Assembly: GCA_033032175.1 (NCBI GenBank)
Contig: CM065307.1
Location: 558,001 to 622,000, forward strand
Origin: Saturnia japonica
Taxonomy: Eukaryota > Arthropoda > Insecta > Lepidoptera > Saturniidae
Reading direction: 5' to 3'
DNA length: 64,000 nucleotides
Shown here: positions 42,601 to 53,394 of the stretch, in pieces
How positions within the stretch are numbered: position 1 is the stretch's first letter
Layout of the letters: each line of letters starts with the position of its first letter
Position numbers and translations under genes: made by a program
The notes under the pieces: model-generated
The model's input: the letters and a program-made list of their open reading frames with translations, nothing else
Database searches by the model: none
Told to the model about the DNA's origin: nothing

Positions 42601-42869
42601 AATCGTAGTTTCTTAATACTTTAATAAGTTTTGATTGAATGAAAATATCGTGATTTTTTTTATAACTACCAAGTATCTAAGAAAGATAACAAAAATAAAT
42701 GATGAACATTTATGATGAATATTTAACATTTATTTTGTCTTAACTGATTAAGACAAATGCTATTCTATTAAATATTACTTTATCATCTCCGCTTTATTTT
42801 ATGTTTTAAGCTGTCGTTATACTCATAAGGCAATGTTCTACATAAATAAGTATTTTTGAGTCTATACAG

Positions 42870-43375
42870 TTAATAAAATTGAAGTGTCTGTTTATAATGT
42901 CAAAATAACAGTTTTTACTAAATGCAAATGAAAGTATGTATAAACGATACATTTATCAAAACACAATTTTTTTTAATTTTTGTCTGTCTGTCTGTTTCTT
43001 CCGGGTAATCTCCAAAACGGTTGGACCGATTTTGACGGGGTTTTCACTGATAGATAGCTGATGTTATTGAGGGTAACTTAGGCTATTGTTATTTTAGAAA
43101 AAGAATTAGGGTTCCAAACAAATTAAAAAAATGGTCTTGGTGAATCAATTCGGGCGCTTAAATGGCTTACGTTGAGTAAACCATAAGAGATATAGCAAAT
43201 TAATATAGTACATAATTGTAGATATTTAAAAGACCTACAAAAAAAAAGTAGGGTATACGTCTATCTTCAAAGGAACACTCACAATAAGCATTTTTGTCTT
43301 TAAAATAGCCGGGAGCGGGGAGCATGATTCGTGCGGGCATTCTGTATTACTTTCGTTAACGTTAGCCCTTCAAGC
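42870..43375 (+). repeat. Dispersed repeat A, near full length
   Basis: From 'gaagtgtctgtttataatg' through 'gttggaccgattttgacggg' to 'gccgggagcgggg' and 'gcgggcattctg'. Same family as 4058-4560. Confidence 0.65.
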
Positions 43376-44035
43376 TACCTGTAGAAACAATTCGAACAGC
43401 CGCATTCATCCGAACAATCAAAATATAAACAAAATAAACACGGTAGCAATATCCTAGGAGAAACATTCCTAGAACTGCGTTTGTTATAAATCAGACACTG
43501 CAATGAGTTGTTGAACTGACAAAATGTTAAGGTAACATTTACAAGGTGCCGTAAAAAGTAAATATTTTGGTTGCACATTGTCCCACGGCAGAGTAGCGCA
43601 GTGGGGTAGCTTTATTAAAATTGTTTAAGGTAAAAATGTTCACGCCTATTTGTGCACAGGTGAATAATTGCTACTATGTATTTTTTTCATCTTTTTTTAA
43701 TGTATCAATACCATTTTAAAGCAAAGACGTAGCGGGCCACCCTACGTGTAAAAGACATTATAGTTATGTTAATAATACTTAAAATATATTTATCAAATAT
43801 TTATATATATTGTTATCTGATTTTAAATACTATGCGACTGTTTCCGCTAGAAAGGTTCAAATTACAAACATTTGGCTCTTTGCTCAAGTTTATATTTTAA
43901 TATGTTCATATCATGTATTTTATACTTTCTTTTTATAAGCTTGTTCTCGTAATATATGGAGATATTGTTTTATGTCCTGGTTTTGAAGAAAACTTGTGTT
44001 TAGCTTTGGGAATTTTTTTAGTAGAAATAACCATG
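43376..44035. other. AT-rich stretch, nothing firm recognised
   Basis: 'gcagagtagcgcagtgggg' at about 43580 has an A-box-like look, but no B box follows. No gene was seen. Confidence 0.35.
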
Positions 44036-44039
44036 AAAT

Positions 44040-44300
44040 TAATTGCCTCATTAGCCTAGTGGTACCATGCGCGACTGCTATTCTCGAGACTCTGGGTTCG
44101 ATTCCCAGGTCGAGCAAAATATTATTGAGTTTTTTCTATGAAATTCTCAGTAGCAGCTCGGAGTTTGGCTTTGTGCTCGATTAATGGCAATAAGCTCGCC
44201 CCCTATTACATGGGACCTAAAACATACTCTGCGAACTGTGGGTGTATATTAGCACACCTCTGCCTAATCCTTAAGGGAATATAAGTGTGATGGTATATTG
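44040..44300 (+). repeat. tRNA-derived SINE (family A), full copy
   Basis: The head 'gcctcattagcctagtgg' is followed by a B-box-like 'gggttcgattcccagg', then the body with 'ctgcgaactgtgggtgtata' and a tail 'gtgtgatggtatatt'. Same unit as 945-1195. The head does not fold with a paired acceptor stem, so it is not a tRNA gene. No clear target duplication was found. Confidence 0.8.
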
Positions 44301-44354
44301 ATAACAATTTTTTCATTGTAGCTTAATTTTAAAAAACGCAGAACGACCCACTGG

Positions 44355-44405
44355 TTCCACTCCTCGTCCCCACTCCTCCTCCTCCTCCTCCACCTACTCC
44401 TGGGC
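44355..44405. repeat. CTC-rich microsatellite
   Basis: 'ctcctcctcctcctcctcc' with interrupted flanking copies. No gene attached. Confidence 0.7.
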
Positions 44406-44409
44406 CCAC

Positions 44410-45370
44410 TCGCCCCACTGGACGAGAAGATGATATACGGCCCCAGATCCTTGTGTCATTCAAGGTCCGGCGTTCAAGTGGCACCTCCTTTGAGCATTAG
44501 GTACCTTGCTTGTTATTTACCACGACGTGCTGTGTGACAGTGAAGGTTTCTAGATCGTCTCGGGACGTTTCTCGACATGAACAATTTTAGTAACTTCTAT
44601 CTCCCGAAAAATTACATTCACATAATTGTATTCCGTTCGATTTCATTTGAAATTTGTCACGTCTGTTGAGACAACCCCCGCGTCGCTACTTGTCGTATTG
44701 TTCGGAGATTGCACACAAATCTTTTGTACCTGTATCCACCTTGCGCAATTGTTTTGTAGGAAGCTAATCGCGGGCGGTCTCATTCGATACACCTCACTTT
44801 TTTTTTTTATTTCAGTAGAAGCTGCCGATTGCATTGTCTCTGTCCAGTGTGATACATTATGTTTTTTTTTTATTTTCGTGTAATAAAAGAGTCCACAGCA
44901 TCTGATGTGTAAACTGGAGTCCTTAAGAAATAGTTACAATTGAGAGACGCGAATTTTTTAAATATCCAGATTTTATAATTTTTATCAAACTACGAGGGAC
45001 GGCTATGTTTTTCTAGCGTATGTTGTATGTATATCTATTTCTTTGGCACGCTCTGTAGCCTACACGGCCTAATGGATTTTGGCATACGAGGTGTCGTTAA
45101 ATTCGTCTTAATTGTGGAAGTGACATGTACTATATAATATTTAAATACGAAGTCTGGGAATGAAATAAAAAACATAAATAGAAAAATCCTATTTTTACTC
45201 AAATATTTTTGTTGCAGTTGGATTTTTTGTTTTCTTATTAATAAATTCGTTTGTTTTAAGGTTTCTTAGTATACTTAGAAGTAACTCCTTTGGCAATAAA
45301 TTTTCAACTTTTAGGTTACTGCCTTACCCTCTACAACCATCATTTATTTAATAAAAGCTCAAACTTTTAG
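44410..45370. other. Non-coding stretch, nothing recognised
   Basis: Moderately AT-rich. The frame at 44626-44883 overlaps another on the opposite strand and shows no recognisable protein. Confidence 0.35.
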
Positions 45371-45372
45371 AC

Positions 45373-45424
45373 AACTAAGATGGCTAACAAGCATACGGCC
45401 CGCTTGATGATAAGCGGTTACCGT
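45373..45424 (+). repeat. Lepidopteran dispersed repeat interrupted by the BEL element, left part
   Basis: 'gctaacaagcatacggcccg' and 'tgatgataagcggttaccgt' are the front of a repeat that resumes at 51678 ('agcttatagacacttg', then 'gcgttgccgaccta'). In other lepidopteran genomes these halves are contiguous (recalled, not checked). The break at CCGT is the BEL target site. Confidence 0.65.
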
Positions 45425-45603
45425 TGTTGGCAACCCAACAATACAATTTTTTGTAATCTTGCAACATTGTACAAATAAATTCTCTCTTCCGCTTGGACCG
45501 CCATCGTGGTGATTGAGAGTGAATTATCGTGGAACTTTTATTTATGTTTTTTGAAGTATCAGTTACCTAAATCTAATACAGTCCACACATGTAATAATAA
45601 ACA
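45425..45603 (+). repeat. BEL/Pao 5' LTR
   Basis: 179 bp, TG...CA ends, identical by eye to 51495-51673. The preceding CCGT (45421-45424) is repeated at 51674-51677 as a 4-bp target duplication. Confidence 0.93.
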
Positions 45604-45615
45604 TGGTCCTTCGAC
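45604..45615 (+). promoter_or_regulatory. BEL primer binding site
   Basis: 'tggtccttcgac' starts at the base after the 5' LTR. The TGG start fits pairing with a tRNA CCA end. I do not assign the tRNA. Confidence 0.55.
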
Positions 45616-45980
45616 ATTTTACAATAAATTTCAACTTCAAAAAGAGTAAGTTCTATAGTACATAATTCGCCAAATTATATGTTCTACATTGCGTGGCGAA
45701 ACGGAGAAACACCAAACATCCGTTTTCTATACAAACAAGTGGATTGAGCATCGCATCGTGGAGTGTCAGCATTGGTCGACGACGTCGAGCAGCGCTTGTG
45801 ATTGGTCAATTTCCAAGCACAGCGGACCCCGTCGTGCGACAGCGGCGCCGGCGGCGAGAATCACGCAATCACCTTACCTTTCACCGCCATTTTGTGTGCA
45901 GGATTTTTATGAGTGGTGTTGTGTTTTGTTTTTAATAATTTATTACAAATTCAAGTGAGTGATTACAAATAAGTTTCACA
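45616..45980 (+). other. BEL 5' leader
   Basis: 365 bases between the primer site and the start codon at 45981, GC-rich at 45770-45860. Short frames here (from 45689 and 45693) overlap each other and have no recognisable domain. Confidence 0.6.
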
Positions 45981-48900
45981 ATGGAGATTCAACCATTAAT
46001 TCGTAAAAAGGCCACGCTAAAGGGCTTAATGACAAAAATTGCCAATGCAATTTCAAATGCACACGAAAATTTTACAAAGCAATATTTATTACTGAAGGAA
46101 GAACGTCTTCGCGAAGTGTTCGCTAAATACGAGCAAATATCGCTAGAACTCTCAGCCCTGGATGCCGGAGAAGATGATTTTTCAGAAGTTGAAGAAAAAT
46201 ATTTAAATACTTTGTATTCTATAAAAGACTTAATTACGAAATTAGATAAGAATGTTAGTAATAATTCTGTTAAATTGTATCCTATCAAGTTGCCACAAAT
46301 AAGTGTTCCGAATTTCACAGGTAAATATTCTGAATTTACGACTTTTATCAACCTATTTGATTCGTTAATTCATAGAAATGATGGCCTTGAAGATGTTCAA
46401 AAGCTATTTTATTTACAAAATTTTTTACAAGGCGAGCCTCATGATCTAATAAAAAATCTATGTATTTGTAGCGAGAGTTACTCAGAGGCCAGAAATATTT
46501 TATTTGAACGATACAATAATAAATATAAAATTACAAACGAGCATATACATATTCTAATGGATATAACACCAATTGTAAGATCAACAGCTAGTAATATTCG
46601 TAGTTTTTTATCAGTGGTAAAGCAACAATTAGCTGCATTACGAAACTTAGGCCATTTAGTTGATCAGTGGGATCCTCTTGTACTTTGCATTCTGACGAGA
46701 AAGCTTGATATATTATGTGGTAGGGAATTTCAGCTATCTGTTAAGCAGGAACCTAAGGTATCGCACTTAATTGAATTTTTAGAACAGCGTGCGCTTGCGC
46801 TTGAAAATGCTGAACGACCATTACTAGATAAAGGTACACCGAAGAGTGTCCATGTAGCCACAGTAAAGCCAGCAGTAGAGGACCAGGCAAAGCGCATGAA
46901 GACACCAGCTGCAGAGCTCAAGACCTGCTTGCTTTGTAAGTGTACTCATAAACTTTTTACATGCCCTCAGTTCAAATTAATGTCCACAAATGATAGAATT
47001 AAATTTGTTACAGACAATAATTTATGTCAAATCTGTTTGAATAACCATAATCAAAAGTGTAGATATGTTTTTAAGTGCCAAGTTTGTAAGCAGAAGCACA
47101 ACACACTTCTCCATGAAGACAAATTGCTTCTCCATGAGGACAAATTGTCATCACCAGTCACATTGATGTCCGAGACTGCTACTGAACAAGTACTGTTGCC
47201 TACAGCACTGTTGAAACTTATAGCGAGTAACCGTACTGAAGTTCATGTTAAGGCTCTCCTTGACACTGGTTCACAAGCCTCATTTGTGACCAAAGAACTG
47301 GTAGATTTACTAAAATTAAATGTTAAATACACTAACACACCTTTCTCTGGCATAGGTAACAATTTCAATAAATTAAAAGAAAAGGTTAATTTACAGCTTC
47401 ATTCCCTAACTCAAAACTTTTCAATATCAGTTACATGTTACATATTAGATAAAATAACTTCCAAGTTACCACAGAAAAAGTTAAATCTAAATAATTTTAT
47501 ATTCCCTCCTGATATTGTACTGGCTGACAAAAGGTTCAATGAACCAAGTAACATTCACATTCTATTAGGTGCCGATGTTGTGTTTCAGGTGTTGCTGCCA
47601 TCTGAACCTCTAGCTGATCTGCAGTCCAGCTATGAAGTACAGAGTACCAGCATTGCCACGTCCAGAGCACCGCTATTAAATACAAAATTTGGTTATGTTA
47701 TTGCAGGTCAATTTAACACACTGCATACTCAGCCACTCATTACTTTATTTTGCAATACATGTGATTCTGATCTTAATCAAACTCTTACACAGTTCTGGAA
47801 GTCTGAAAGTATACCAGAAACCTTTACAGAAGCAAACAGTGAACATGACTTGTGTGAACAAGTTTTTAGTGAAAATGTACAGCTAGACACCCATAACAAT
47901 AAAATTCAGGTTGTCTTGCCCTTAAAGTTATCATTACATTCTATTCATCAGAACTTAGGTGATTCATTACACTTAGCTCTGAAACGATTGTATAACCTAG
48001 AAGCTAGATTTTCAAAGGATACTAACCTATACATACTATACAAAGATTTTATTCATGAATATTTAAGACAGGGTCATGGTACAGTTATTGATATAGGTCA
48101 ATACAATTTAGCAACTGATCCAGTTTACTTCTTACCTCATCACCCAGTACTTAGATTAGATAAAAAGACAACTAAGTGTCGGGTTGTGTTTGATGGGTCA
48201 ATGAAGACTAATACAAAAACGTCTTTAAATAATTTATTGCTAAATGGACCTGTAGTACAAAAAGAACTGGTAGACGTTTTGTTACTATTCAGAGTAGATT
48301 TGTATTTCTTTATAACAGACATCAAAAATATGTTTAGAAATATATTATTACAGCCTGAGTATAGGTCGTTACAAAATATTCTATGGCGAGATACTCCCAA
48401 TGAAAGTGTTAAATGTATTCAACTAAACACTGTTACATATGGTTTAAAGAGTTCCTCTTACTTGGCAACAAGATGTTTAAAGTTCTTAGCTGATATGTAC
48501 AATGAAGAGTTTCCCATTGCCGCTTATATTATTAACAATTCAACCTATGTTGATGATATACTTTATTCTGATAGTTCACCTGATAATTTAATAGAAGCCA
48601 AACATCAGTTATGTAGCTTATTAAGTCGAGGCAGTTTTCAATTACATAAATGGGTTTCGAATTCATCAGATCTGTTAGGAGAGGTCCCAGAAAATCAACA
48701 ACATTTTGATGAGATTGATTTAGAGAAAAATAACTTTTCAATTAAAACTCTAGGTATGAATTACAATGTAAAATCAGATGCTTTTATAATTTCTAGTCCT
48801 AAGGCTGTGGAAAGGGTGCCCCTTTCCAAGCGTGAAATTCTAAGTTTTATAAGTAAGTTTTATGACCCACTGGGTCTTGCTGGTCCTATTTTGGTTGGTG

Positions 48901-51149
48901 CAAAGGTAATCATGCAGCGGTTGTGGTTGGCTAAACTGGACTGGGATTCACTGCCTGATGGGGAGTTGCTTCAATTATGGCATGAGTTTTACAACAGCTT
49001 GTTTTTAATGAAACCTATACCTGTACAGCGGTACATAGGTTTACAAAATACATGTCTTGCACAAATTATAGGGTTTGCAGATGCTTCTAGCAGCACTGCC
49101 TATGGTTGTTGCATCTATTTAAGGACAGTTGATTCAGGAGGCTATATTAAGATTTTTTTGCTTTGTTCTAAGTCACGGATAAATCCAATTGCTCAAAGTT
49201 TGTCTGTTCCCAGACTAGAACTAAATGCTGCTCTCTTGCTTGCCAAGCTTGCAAGCAGAGTTCATGAGACTTTGATTACAAAAATGCACATACATCAGGT
49301 TATTCTCTATTCAGACTCACAGATTGTTCTTGCATGGCTTAAAACTAACATAAACACACTCAAGGCATATGTTGCTAACCGTGTTAAGGTCATATCACAA
49401 CTTACACAGTCTTACACCTGGTCATATGTAAACTCTGCGGAGAACCCTGCTGACTGTATTAGCAGAGGAGTCATGCCAGATCATCTTGCTGATCATCAGC
49501 TGTGGTGGAGAGGACCACTATTTTTAAATTCATGTAAGTACAAACCTGAGTTAAGCTTTGTTTTTCCACAAAACTTACCTGATGTCAAGGACAGCTCGGT
49601 ATGTTTAAGCGCAATGCTATGCACGTCCATTGAGATACAGATCTTATGTCTTGACTTTCTTGATAAATTTTCTGATATTGATAGAATGCAGAGAGTTTTA
49701 GCATACATCTTACGCTTTTGTCAGAATGTAAAGAATAAGGTAAAAAATAGGCTTAACTATGTAACAAGTCAAGAACTTGATTATTCAATGTCATTAATTG
49801 TAAAGTATGAGCAGCAAAAATATTTGTTAGATGATATTCATGTGTTAAAATGTGGTAAAACTATTTGTAAAGGTAATTTAAAACCTCTGTGTCCGTTTAT
49901 TGACGACAAAGGTTTAGTTCGTGTCGGAGGTCGTTTACATAATGCTTCTATTCCATATTCTCAAAAACATCCAATCATTTTGCCACGTGATTCACGGGTG
50001 ACTGATCTAATTATTTTAAGTGAACATCTAAAAAACTTCCATGCAGGACCTAAGCTTGTTTTGTCGACTATTAAACAAAGATTTTGGATTGTACATGCGC
50101 TGAGACAAGTTAAAAAAGTTTTACATAAATGTACAGTTTGTTTTAGATTAAAAGCAGAAGCATCCAAACAGTTAATGGGTTCTTTACCACATGATAGGGT
50201 AAATGCGTGTCGTCCCTTTCAAAAGGTTGGTCTTGACTATGCTGGACCTATACCACTTAAATTAGCTAGAATTAGAAAGCCTATAATTACAAAAGGTTAT
50301 GTATGTATATTTGTTTGTTTTGTAACCAAAGCTATACATGTCGAACTAGCTTCTGATTTAAAAACTGAAACGTTCATTGCGTGCTTGAATAGGTTTATAT
50401 CCCGAAGGGGAATGCCTACAGATATATATAGTGATAACGCTACAACTTTTAAATGTGCCAGAAGTAAATTAGATGAGATGTATGAGCTGCATAATTCAGC
50501 GATTCATCAAAGACAGGTTTGCCAGTTTACATCTCAAAAGAGAATTAATTTTCATTTCTTACCTTGCTACTCCCCTGTCTTTGCTGGGCTCGCTGAAGCT
50601 AGTGTAAAAAGTATAAAATATCACCTAAAAAGAGTATTGTTAAAGTCTATTCTTAATTATGAAGAATTATGTACAGTGTTATGCCAAATTGAGGCTATTT
50701 TGAATAGTAGACCTCTCATGTCTTTGTCAAATGATATTACTGACTACTCTTGTATTACTCCAGGTCATTTTTTAATTGGTACGGCTTTAAATTCATACCC
50801 TGAGTCTAATGTAAATGTAATTACTAGATCACAATTTTGGAAAATTTGTAATGACATGAAAGAATCATTTTGGAAAATTTGGAGTAAACAGTATTTAAAT
50901 ATGTTACAATCACGCCCCAAGTGGCATGACCCGCAACCTAATGTTAAGATAGGATCTCTTGTATTATTGAGAGATGACAACATGGCACCGTTATATTGGC
51001 CCCTGGCTAGAGTAATTAATACTTACCCAGGTAAAGATAACAAGGTTAGGGTAGTTGAAGTCAAAACTTCAAATGGTCATACACATAAAAGGGCTGTGAT
51101 GAAAATAAGTGTGTTACCTCTGGACAGCAGCAATTCTAGTAGTGATTAG
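45981..51149 (+). CDS. gag-pol: BEL/Pao Gag-Pol polyprotein
   Basis: 1722 residues, one frame. Residues about 105-290 form the DUF1759-type Gag region ('LPQISVPNFTGKYSEFTTF'). Cysteine-rich knuckles follow at about 314-385 ('CLLCKCTHKLFTC', 'CQICLNNHNQKC', 'CQVCKQKHN'). The aspartic protease has 'LLDTGSQASFV' (D428). The reverse transcriptase has 'TTKCRVVFDGS', 'LFRVDLYFFITDIKNMF' and catalytic 'YVDD' (856-859). The RNase H-like region has 'FADASSSTAYG' and 'LYSDSQIVLAWL'. The integrase has an H-H-C-C region ('HLKNFHAGP', 'HKCTVCF') and core residues D1419 ('LDYAGP'), D1485 ('YSDNATTF') and E1539 ('GLAEASVKS'). The DUF5641-type C-terminus has 'KWHDPQPNVKIGSLVLLRDD'. All catalytic motifs are present and the length is normal for Pao/BEL. 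Confidence 0.96.
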   Translation: MEIQPLIRKKATLKGLMTKIANAISNAHENFTKQYLLLKEERLREVFAKYEQISLELSALDAGEDDFSEVEEKYLNTLYSIKDLITKLDKNVSNNSVKLYPIKLPQISVPNFTGKYSEFTTFINLFDSLIHRNDGLEDVQKLFYLQNFLQGEPHDLIKNLCICSESYSEARNILFERYNNKYKITNEHIHILMDITPIVRSTASNIRSFLSVVKQQLAALRNLGHLVDQWDPLVLCILTRKLDILCGREFQLSVKQEPKVSHLIEFLEQRALALENAERPLLDKGTPKSVHVATVKPAVEDQAKRMKTPAAELKTCLLCKCTHKLFTCPQFKLMSTNDRIKFVTDNNLCQICLNNHNQKCRYVFKCQVCKQKHNTLLHEDKLLLHEDKLSSPVTLMSETATEQVLLPTALLKLIASNRTEVHVKALLDTGSQASFVTKELVDLLKLNVKYTNTPFSGIGNNFNKLKEKVNLQLHSLTQNFSISVTCYILDKITSKLPQKKLNLNNFIFPPDIVLADKRFNEPSNIHILLGADVVFQVLLPSEPLADLQSSYEVQSTSIATSRAPLLNTKFGYVIAGQFNTLHTQPLITLFCNTCDSDLNQTLTQFWKSESIPETFTEANSEHDLCEQVFSENVQLDTHNNKIQVVLPLKLSLHSIHQNLGDSLHLALKRLYNLEARFSKDTNLYILYKDFIHEYLRQGHGTVIDIGQYNLATDPVYFLPHHPVLRLDKKTTKCRVVFDGSMKTNTKTSLNNLLLNGPVVQKELVDVLLLFRVDLYFFITDIKNMFRNILLQPEYRSLQNILWRDTPNESVKCIQLNTVTYGLKSSSYLATRCLKFLADMYNEEFPIAAYIINNSTYVDDILYSDSSPDNLIEAKHQLCSLLSRGSFQLHKWVSNSSDLLGEVPENQQHFDEIDLEKNNFSIKTLGMNYNVKSDAFIISSPKAVERVPLSKREILSFISKFYDPLGLAGPILVGAKVIMQRLWLAKLDWDSLPDGELLQLWHEFYNSLFLMKPIPVQRYIGLQNTCLAQIIGFADASSSTAYGCCIYLRTVDSGGYIKIFLLCSKSRINPIAQSLSVPRLELNAALLLAKLASRVHETLITKMHIHQVILYSDSQIVLAWLKTNINTLKAYVANRVKVISQLTQSYTWSYVNSAENPADCISRGVMPDHLADHQLWWRGPLFLNSCKYKPELSFVFPQNLPDVKDSSVCLSAMLCTSIEIQILCLDFLDKFSDIDRMQRVLAYILRFCQNVKNKVKNRLNYVTSQELDYSMSLIVKYEQQKYLLDDIHVLKCGKTICKGNLKPLCPFIDDKGLVRVGGRLHNASIPYSQKHPIILPRDSRVTDLIILSEHLKNFHAGPKLVLSTIKQRFWIVHALRQVKKVLHKCTVCFRLKAEASKQLMGSLPHDRVNACRPFQKVGLDYAGPIPLKLARIRKPIITKGYVCIFVCFVTKAIHVELASDLKTETFIACLNRFISRRGMPTDIYSDNATTFKCARSKLDEMYELHNSAIHQRQVCQFTSQKRINFHFLPCYSPVFAGLAEASVKSIKYHLKRVLLKSILNYEELCTVLCQIEAILNSRPLMSLSNDITDYSCITPGHFLIGTALNSYPESNVNVITRSQFWKICNDMKESFWKIWSKQYLNMLQSRPKWHDPQPNVKIGSLVLLRDDNMAPLYWPLARVINTYPGKDNKVRVVEVKTSNGHTHKRAVMKISVLPLDSSNSSSD

Positions 51150-51494
51150 GTGTTATAATAGTTATACTGTTAATGCTGCAATCTTTCATTTACCTTTTTT
51201 GTTTCATGCTGGAGTAAGCATAATTTTGTAACTTTATAATTTTATTTTTGTCACCTTATTAGATTTTAAGTATCATACTTTAATTACATAAATAGCCTTT
51301 GCTAGTATTAGTAATAAGTATAAAATATTTAATTTTTTTATTACAATACATTTGTTTCGTTTCTTGGTTAAAATTTTAAGATTAATCTAAGATATTTTTT
51401 TGTATAAAAATTAAATATATTTAATACAACTTATGTATATGTATGTAAGTGATAAGTTTATTCATGGTTTCAATTGTTATTTGCCCCGGCAACA
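51150..51494 (+). other. BEL 3' untranslated region
   Basis: AT-rich. I do not see a convincing polypurine tract directly before the 3' LTR. The last bases read 'ttgccccggcaaca', which is weakly palindromic. Confidence 0.55.
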
Positions 51495-51673
51495 TGTTGG
51501 CAACCCAACAATACAATTTTTTGTAATCTTGCAACATTGTACAAATAAATTCTCTCTTCCGCTTGGACCGCCATCGTGGTGATTGAGAGTGAATTATCGT
51601 GGAACTTTTATTTATGTTTTTTGAAGTATCAGTTACCTAAATCTAATACAGTCCACACATGTAATAATAAACA
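51495..51673 (+). repeat. BEL/Pao 3' LTR
   Basis: 179 bp, identical by eye to the 5' LTR at 45425-45603. Followed by the second CCGT (51674-51677). Confidence 0.93.
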
Positions 51674-51677
51674 CCGT

Positions 51678-51880
51678 AGCTTATAGACACTTGTTTTTCC
51701 TTATGTATCAAATAACGCGTTGCCGACCTAGAACCCGCTTCCCCGAGGAAGTCTGAAAACTCTACTCACCACAGGAATACAATACAAGGTTATTTGGCTA
51801 CTATCTTCTGTAGGGTGGACGGTATTCCACCAGTCGGACTGACCGAAGTAGAGAGATATCTCCAAAGAAATTTATCTGTT
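51678..51880 (+). repeat. Lepidopteran dispersed repeat, right part after the BEL insertion
   Basis: 'agcttatagacacttg', 'acgcgttgccgacctagaac' and 'ttctgtagggtggac' continue the repeat that begins at 45373. A related fragment lies at 9690-9830. Confidence 0.6.
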
Positions 51881-52189
51881 CCCTGTCTCTTTTAAAAGTT
51901 GAGAGAGATTTTAGGGTTGAGCCCGTTATTTAAATAAATAAAGGTTCTGTTCAAGTCAATATCATTATTTCACTTAATTACAAGTTATGCAATTATTATA
52001 TCAAATATCAACATTTTTGGGCGCGTCCACTTGAACCGGACTGTCTTGTCTTTCTTTAACGTGGTACGGGAAAATGATGAGTGACACTTGACACCTACCC
52101 ATCCATAACGTGCACTTTATAGATGAGCATGTGTGTGTGTGTTCCTACAGAGATGAGGCTTTGAAATTTAGTATTTAGTCCTTATTTGC

Positions 52190-52198
52190 ATAAATTTA
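52190..52198. repeat. hAT-like element target duplication, left copy
   Basis: 'ataaattta' is repeated perfectly at 52588-52596 around the inverted-repeat element. Confidence 0.75.
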
Positions 52199-52587
52199 AT
52201 AGCCGTGGACGATTATGAGATATAGTAAAGGAAACATTCAATTTTGAAGATATCTCGAGATATCTTGATTATAGCCATTATTAGTAGTTACTAATGCTAG
52301 GTTACTCATTTGATAAAAATAGTAATTATTGCGACCAAACTATCTTTTTTTAGCTAATTGGTATATGTGTTCTTATAAAGAAATTTGTTTACGACTGCGC
52401 AACCTTTTTTTTAGCTTTTCATTGTTTATTTTAATAGGTAACAGACATCCTTCATAATCGCCCACCTCTGAATAATACATCAAGGGCTCGATTATGCCTG
52501 ATCATTCATTTTCGTAATTCGATTATGAATGATCACTCATTATCGAAATATCTCGATTATGTAAATAATTCATAATCGTCCACCTCT
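52199..52587. mobile_element. Non-autonomous hAT-like DNA transposon
   Basis: 389 bp with a perfect 14-bp inverted repeat, 'gtggacgattatga' (52205-52218) and its reverse complement (52570-52583), set a few bases inside each end. A 9-bp direct repeat 'ataaattta' flanks it. hAT elements make 8-bp duplications, so the true duplication may be eight of these nine bases. Internal copies of 'tcgattatg' and 'gaatgatcactcatt' look like subterminal motifs. No transposase. Confidence 0.75.
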
Positions 52588-52984
52588 ATAAATTTAGTTG
52601 TATTTTGTTTTCAATGTTAGTTGTTATTTCTGTTACCTACTTGCAACAATTAGAATGGTTGTTTGAGATTGGATTGTGATTTGGAATTTACTAAGAATAA
52701 AGTATGCTTATTATATTTCCAAAGAATATTATCTTCTTTTATGTAGAATTGCTGGTAACAAACGAACCGCACGTCTGAGGCAGCGCGCGACGGATTCTGC
52801 GGTTTGTTTTGTCGCGATAAGTAACGCGGACAGAGAGACTCGACGCGACGTGCTCTCATTTGTGCTAAATTCGACGATCGTGCTACCTATAAAATATAGA
52901 ACTTGATTTTTACAGCTCCTTTTACTTGAATCTGTGCTACATTTTTTTATAAACACTTTTTTTAATCTTTATAAGTTTAACGTT

Positions 52985-53085
52985 TTTGCTACAATCTCAG
53001 TTGATGTTATGTGACGATGTAGTTAGTTCAACTGGCTCTTAAGTGTACCTAGCTGCCGGAACACGTTTTTTTATGCAATACAGAA
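52985..53085 (-). repeat. SINE family B, outer part, interrupted by a LINE fragment
   Basis: 'gctacaatctcagttgatgt' and 'agctgccggaacacg' match the tail half of SINE B as at 21410 and 55300. The copy resumes at about 53395. Confidence 0.55.
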
Positions 53086-53089
53086 ATGC

Positions 53090-53390
53090 GCTTGGCCTCA
53101 ATCTTACCTGATGGAAAGTAAAGATGAGACCGGCGGCTTACCTATTAAATGCCTATTCACTCTTCGCTTGAAGACTCGCAAGTTATAGGTGGATGGGAAA
53201 ACAGACGACGGGAGTGAATTCCACTCCATTACCGTTCGCATAATGAACAACGAAGCATAATGCTTCGTGCGAATCAGGGGAATTTCCACGACATATGGGT
53301 GGAATCCTTCATGGCGTCTAGTTGTCCTATGGTGGAACGGATTGGGCGGAATGAAATCGTGCAACTTCTGTGCACACTGTCATGTGTAGG
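53090..53390 (-). pseudogene. LINE polyprotein C-terminus inserted in a SINE B copy
   Basis: The minus-strand frame (53364-53104) gives 'HPYVVEIPLIRTKHYASLF', 'MRTVMEWNSLPSSVFPSTYN' and 'VFKRRVNRHLIG'. This is the conserved extreme C-terminus of a widespread lepidopteran LINE RT (…EWNSLP…VF…LGVFK…VNR-type tail). Only the last ~85 residues are present, so it is a 5'-truncated insertion. The clade is not assigned. The frame is open but cannot be functional by itself. Confidence 0.7.
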
Positions 53391-53394
53391 TTCT

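Larger units (their letters stand above)
45425..51673 (+). mobile_element. Complete BEL/Pao LTR retrotransposon
   Basis: A 6.25-kb element with identical short LTRs, one uninterrupted 1722-codon Gag-Pol frame and a perfect 4-bp target duplication. Domain order (protease, RT, RNase H, integrase) and the RT box YVDD fit Pao/BEL. No env was found. An open ORF and identical LTRs imply a recent insertion. It sits within an older dispersed repeat. Confidence 0.95.

Noticed and set aside
44040..44115. Possible tRNA gene (good A and B boxes)
   Set aside because: The head of a SINE that recurs at 945-1195. The acceptor-stem ends do not pair and a long conserved body follows.
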